The notes beneath the pieces were generated by a model. The model did not search any database. It was not told where the DNA came from and worked only from the letters and a program-made list of their open reading frames with translations. A stretch of 16,996 nucleotides of DNA, from assembly GCA_964353115.1 (NCBI GenBank), contig CAYGUI010000027.1, forward strand, positions 1 through 16,996. Direction: 5' to 3'. The position numbers and the translations under genes are program-made. The stretch is from CAYGUI01 sp964353115 (GTDB lineage: Bacteria; Pseudomonadota; Gammaproteobacteria; JAGOUU01). Shown piece after piece: positions 14,242 to 16,996 of the stretch (positions within the stretch are counted from its first letter, which is position 1; each line of letters opens with the position of its first letter).

Positions 14242-16008
14242 ATGAAGCACCAAGATCTTATTCAAAAATCACGCGAAACTTACAATATCACTGGTTGGAG
14301 TGACGGCTATTTTGACATTAATAATGCCGGCGAACTTTGTATTAAAAACCACCAAAATAACTCGCTTATTCCATTTAATCAGGTTGTAGAAAGCTGTAAA
14401 GAACAAGGGCTAAGCTTTCCATTATTATTACGCTTTAGCGATATCTTAGAGCACAAAGTAGATGAATTTTTTGGAGCTTTCAAATCAGCTTTTGAAAAGC
14501 ACGATTACAATGGCTCTTATTGCGCTGCCTATCCTATAAAAGTTAATCAAGAGCGCAAAGTTGTTGAGTATTTACTAGAAAATCCAAACAATATTGGCCT
14601 TGAAGCTGGTAGCAAGCCAGAATTACTAGCTGTTTTAGCTGCTGGTGATCCTGACAAAAACTTAATTATCTGTAATGGCTTTAAGGATCGCGATTATATT
14701 AGACTGGCGTTAATCGGCCAGCAAATGGGTTTTGAAGTTAATATTATTGTTGAAAAATTATCAGAGCTTGATTTGGTAATCAGCGAAGCTAAAAAAATAA
14801 ATATTAATCCACGAATCGGCATAAGATTGAGACTCTCTTCAATTGGTCGCGGCTTATGGCAAAACACTGGTGGCTTTAAAGGTAAATTTGGTTTATCTGC
14901 TAGTCAAATTTTAGAAGCAATCAACACTCTTAAAGAGCATAATTTTTTAAATAATTTAAAATTATTACATTTTCATATCGGCTCACAAATTGCTGACCTG
15001 GATGATTTAGAGCAAGGAATTTTAGAAAGCATTCAATATTTTAACGAAATCAGTAAACTTGGCGCTCATCTTGACACTATCGATATGGGTGGTGGCGTTG
15101 GTATTGACTATACTGGCACACATTCTGAGCATTATTTTTCTCGTAATTACAGTATTGCTGAATATGCTGAGTTAATAACCAAGTTATTAAAAAATAATAT
15201 TGATAAAAATTATCCGCGCATTATTACTGAATGTGGACGAGCGATGGTTTCTCACCATGCAGTACTTGTTACTGATATTTTAAATGTTGAGAGCATTGGG
15301 GTTGACGAGCAAGAAATAGAAATTAATTCTAAAAATGCACTAAAAATTTGGGATGAATTAAATAAAAATTATAAACAAGCACAACAAGATTTTAATAAAA
15401 ATAAAATAGACCTAATAAAGCGCAGCGAAGTAGACAATTATTATTACGCTATGTGTAAAAAAATACATGGCGCATTAGATATTAATAATAGAAATCATCG
15501 AGATCTAATAGATGATCTTAATGAAAAATTGGCGCATAAATTTATTTGTAATTTTTCTATTTTTCAATCACTGCCAGATGTTTGGGGGTTAGATCAAGTT
15601 TTTCCAATTATGCCGCTTAGTAGTTTAGATCAAAATCTTTCTATGCGTGCAATAGTTCATGACTTAACTTGTGATTCTGATGGAGCAATCGATAACTATG
15701 TTGATATTCATGGAGTTGAAAAAACTTTGCCACTTCCAGATTTTAAAAAACATAATTATTTATTAGGATTTTTCTTAATTGGCGCATATCAGGAAATTTT
15801 AGGTGATTTGCATAATTTATTTGGTGATCCTAACAGCGCCAATATTGTTTTTGATGAAAATAGCTATACGATTGAGCATCTAGAAAAAGCAGAAAAAATT
15901 TGCGATGTTTTACGGCATGTTGATTTTTCTAAAGAATATTTATTAGAAAAATTTAATAGCAAAGATAATAAATTTATTGAAGAAATAAGGAAAGAAATTA
16001 AGAAATAG
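14242..16008 (+). CDS. speA: Biosynthetic arginine decarboxylase
   Basis: PLP enzyme that decarboxylates L-arginine to agmatine, the first step of the agmatine route to putrescine. It has 588 aa, somewhat shorter than the E. coli enzyme (about 658). PLP is expected on Lys100 in AAYPIKVNQ. The barrel carries EAGSKPELL, HFHIGSQI (243-250), DMGGGVGIDY (281-290) and TECGRAM (329-335), and the second domain gives the catalytic-site Cys477 in LTCDSDGAI. About 360-440 is the usual helical insertion of SpeA and is where much of the length variation lies. It is divergent from speE, so two polyamine genes share one control region; speB or aguA/aguB is not in the window. No clear Shine-Dalgarno precedes the ATG. 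It stops with TAG, and the next gene starts 4 bases later. Confidence 0.96.
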   Translation: MKHQDLIQKSRETYNITGWSDGYFDINNAGELCIKNHQNNSLIPFNQVVESCKEQGLSFPLLLRFSDILEHKVDEFFGAFKSAFEKHDYNGSYCAAYPIKVNQERKVVEYLLENPNNIGLEAGSKPELLAVLAAGDPDKNLIICNGFKDRDYIRLALIGQQMGFEVNIIVEKLSELDLVISEAKKININPRIGIRLRLSSIGRGLWQNTGGFKGKFGLSASQILEAINTLKEHNFLNNLKLLHFHIGSQIADLDDLEQGILESIQYFNEISKLGAHLDTIDMGGGVGIDYTGTHSEHYFSRNYSIAEYAELITKLLKNNIDKNYPRIITECGRAMVSHHAVLVTDILNVESIGVDEQEIEINSKNALKIWDELNKNYKQAQQDFNKNKIDLIKRSEVDNYYYAMCKKIHGALDINNRNHRDLIDDLNEKLAHKFICNFSIFQSLPDVWGLDQVFPIMPLSSLDQNLSMRAIVHDLTCDSDGAIDNYVDIHGVEKTLPLPDFKKHNYLLGFFLIGAYQEILGDLHNLFGDPNSANIVFDENSYTIEHLEKAEKICDVLRHVDFSKEYLLEKFNSKDNKFIEEIRKEIKK

Positions 16009-16012
16009 TAGC

Positions 16013-16741
16013 ATGGAAGATAAGTTAGACAGGAAGAGTGAAATTCAAATGTTGATTGCAAAAGCAGATTTGGACAATGCCTTTCAGCTTTATCTCAATT
16101 ATACAAGTACAGAAGAACTACTTAACTTACATAATATAGGTGTGAATCTATTTGCGCAATATAATCAATTCAAAAAAGATAACTTGTTAGGTGTAGTTGA
16201 TTATGATGATTTAGCCAGAACTCGAAATAGAATAAACCTGGCTTTTTTAGATTTAGTGAATAATCTGCCCGCTATTACAAAAAAGCAGGAACCTAATAAG
16301 CGGACAATGGGAATACGAGAAAGTAAGTTAAAACGATATGTGCTTCGTTTTATGGTTGCTAGTAAGGTCCTAGTCCTCACTTTATTATTTATCTTATGGG
16401 ATTCTGGTGGATTTACTGTAGATCAATTCATTGGCACAGCCTCATTATTAATACCACTCTTTACAGCCTATACCGTATTGATGGTTAGAGATAGCACTTA
16501 TTATCGGTATGTACATATAAAGCCCGAAATTACAGAAAAATTAGTTACTCACCACTTCAAGAATATGGCCTATTTTTGGTTAGTAATTTATACTCTTGCC
16601 ATTGCATTGGTTCTTATATTAAAGCCTGCTGGAACGCTTGATTTTAAACAAATGAGCGCAATGCTCACCCTGGTTGAAATTGGGATTGGTGTTTATGTAG
16701 GAGAGATCGTTTTTGTGTTGTTTAAAAAGCAAGGAGGGTAA
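16013..16741 (+). CDS. EAD11-like domain fused to four membrane segments
   Basis: A 242-aa protein in two parts. Residues 1 to about 87 are helical and read like effector-associated domain 11: IQMLIAKADLDNAFQLYL, then LLNLHNIGVNLFAQYNQFKK, then a Leu-Gly turn and the ending ARTRNRINLAFLDLVNNL, where R-N-R-I-N-x-A-x-L-x-L is the strongest family mark. EAD domains are small adaptor modules of bacterial conflict systems that bring NTPase sensors and effectors together by like-with-like contact. A basic linker (about 90-112) leads to four hydrophobic segments at about 112-130, 137-157, 185-204 and 214-237, with no catalytic motif seen. A membrane effector is therefore plausible but inferred. It begins 4 bases after speA, with only a weak ribosome binding site. 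By eye it is less AT-rich than speA, which hints at transfer. Confidence 0.65.
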   Translation: MEDKLDRKSEIQMLIAKADLDNAFQLYLNYTSTEELLNLHNIGVNLFAQYNQFKKDNLLGVVDYDDLARTRNRINLAFLDLVNNLPAITKKQEPNKRTMGIRESKLKRYVLRFMVASKVLVLTLLFILWDSGGFTVDQFIGTASLLIPLFTAYTVLMVRDSTYYRYVHIKPEITEKLVTHHFKNMAYFWLVIYTLAIALVLILKPAGTLDFKQMSAMLTLVEIGIGVYVGEIVFVLFKKQGG

Positions 16742-16921
16742 AGTGGCTTCTTTAATGATAGGTATATCTTAGGTGAAACGCGAATTTATGTGTTATGCCC
16801 CTTGAAGCTTTATCACGTTATTACTTCAAAATATTAGGATGCTACATTTTTCATAATTAAATTGTGTATAGATTTATTGTAATATTTAAACTTCATAGTT
16901 GTTTTATTAGACAATAACATC
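16742..16921. other. Intergenic stretch of 180 bases
   Basis: No gene, RNA or terminator hairpin is visible. The notable content is the second copy of the motif also found upstream of rmlB (separate entry) and an AT-rich run with TAATAT at 16880-16885 that could be a -10 box for the following gene; no convincing -35 goes with it. Confidence 0.4.
16836..16856. repeat. Intergenic motif AGGANGCTACATTTTTCATAA, copy 2
   Basis: AGGATGCTACATTTT is followed directly by TCATAA. It matches 196-217 except for one base and one missing A. It lies about 66 bases upstream of the last gene start. See copy 1. Confidence 0.45.
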
Positions 16922-16996
16922 ATGATGAAAACCCATCTTTTGATAGTTTTAAGTATGCTGTTGTGTACTAATACATTATTTGCTCAAAAAGTAGAA
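16922..16996 (+). CDS. Start of a secreted protein (runs off right edge)
   Basis: Two adjacent in-frame ATGs (16922 and 16925) open a frame that stays open to the edge, 25 codons. The residues form a classic signal peptide: MMKTH, a hydrophobic core LLIVLSMLLC, and a cleavage site LFA-Q. The mature protein would begin QKVE. A signal peptide ending in A with Gln next is frequent in Bacteroidota, though not restricted to them. It follows the EAD11-like gene on the same strand and might be functionally linked. Nothing can be said about function. Confidence 0.55.
   Translation, partial: MMKTHLLIVLSMLLCTNTLFAQKVE

Overview
The window is AT-rich bacterial DNA with very close spacing and many gene overlaps. 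UvrD, UbiK, WaaA, GroES/GroEL, DsbD, RpiA, SpeE and SpeA all read as gammaproteobacterial types. The base composition, a Fic protein, a broken waaA and palindromic repeats would fit a host-associated lineage such as Legionellales/Coxiellaceae-like bacteria. That placement is inference; nothing here fixes the genus. TGA is used as an ordinary stop (speE), so the standard bacterial code applies.

Layout. (1) Bases 1-2030: the start of a Wzz-type polysaccharide chain-length gene runs off the left edge on the minus strand. It is divergent from rmlB (dTDP-glucose 4,6-dehydratase), which overlaps a Fic-family gene. (2) Bases 2014-6851, all minus strand, transcribed from right to left: a small zf-CHCC zinc-finger protein, waaA (Kdo transferase) with an in-frame TGA, an AAA+/DUF4143 ATPase, uvrD without its C-terminal domain, and ubiK. 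Neighbours overlap or lie a few bases apart. (3) Bases 6863-8955, minus strand: groES-groEL with a sigma-32-like promoter and a strong terminator. (4) Bases 9003-13175, plus strand: two unrecognised proteins (440 and 120 aa), then dsbD and rpiA, again with overlaps. (5) Bases 13198-13317: two inverted copies of a palindromic repeat between the convergent rpiA and speE. (6) Bases 13321-16008: divergent speE and speA, two enzymes of the arginine-to-spermidine route. (7) Bases 16013-16996: a membrane protein with an N-terminal EAD11-like (effector-associated) domain, then the start of a secreted protein. This edge looks like accessory, possibly defence-related DNA.

Main points of interest. A third copy of the palindromic repeat sits in frame inside the DsbD signal peptide, and removing it on paper restores a normal signal peptide. 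waaA has one nonsense codon at a position aligning with a glycine in E. coli WaaA, while the rest of its frame and its motifs are intact. An EAD11-like domain is fused to four membrane segments directly behind speA. UvrD ends exactly before its Tudor-like RNA-polymerase-binding domain. The Fic protein has Gln where the catalytic His is expected. A motif of about 21 bases recurs in the intergenic regions near the two ends of the window.
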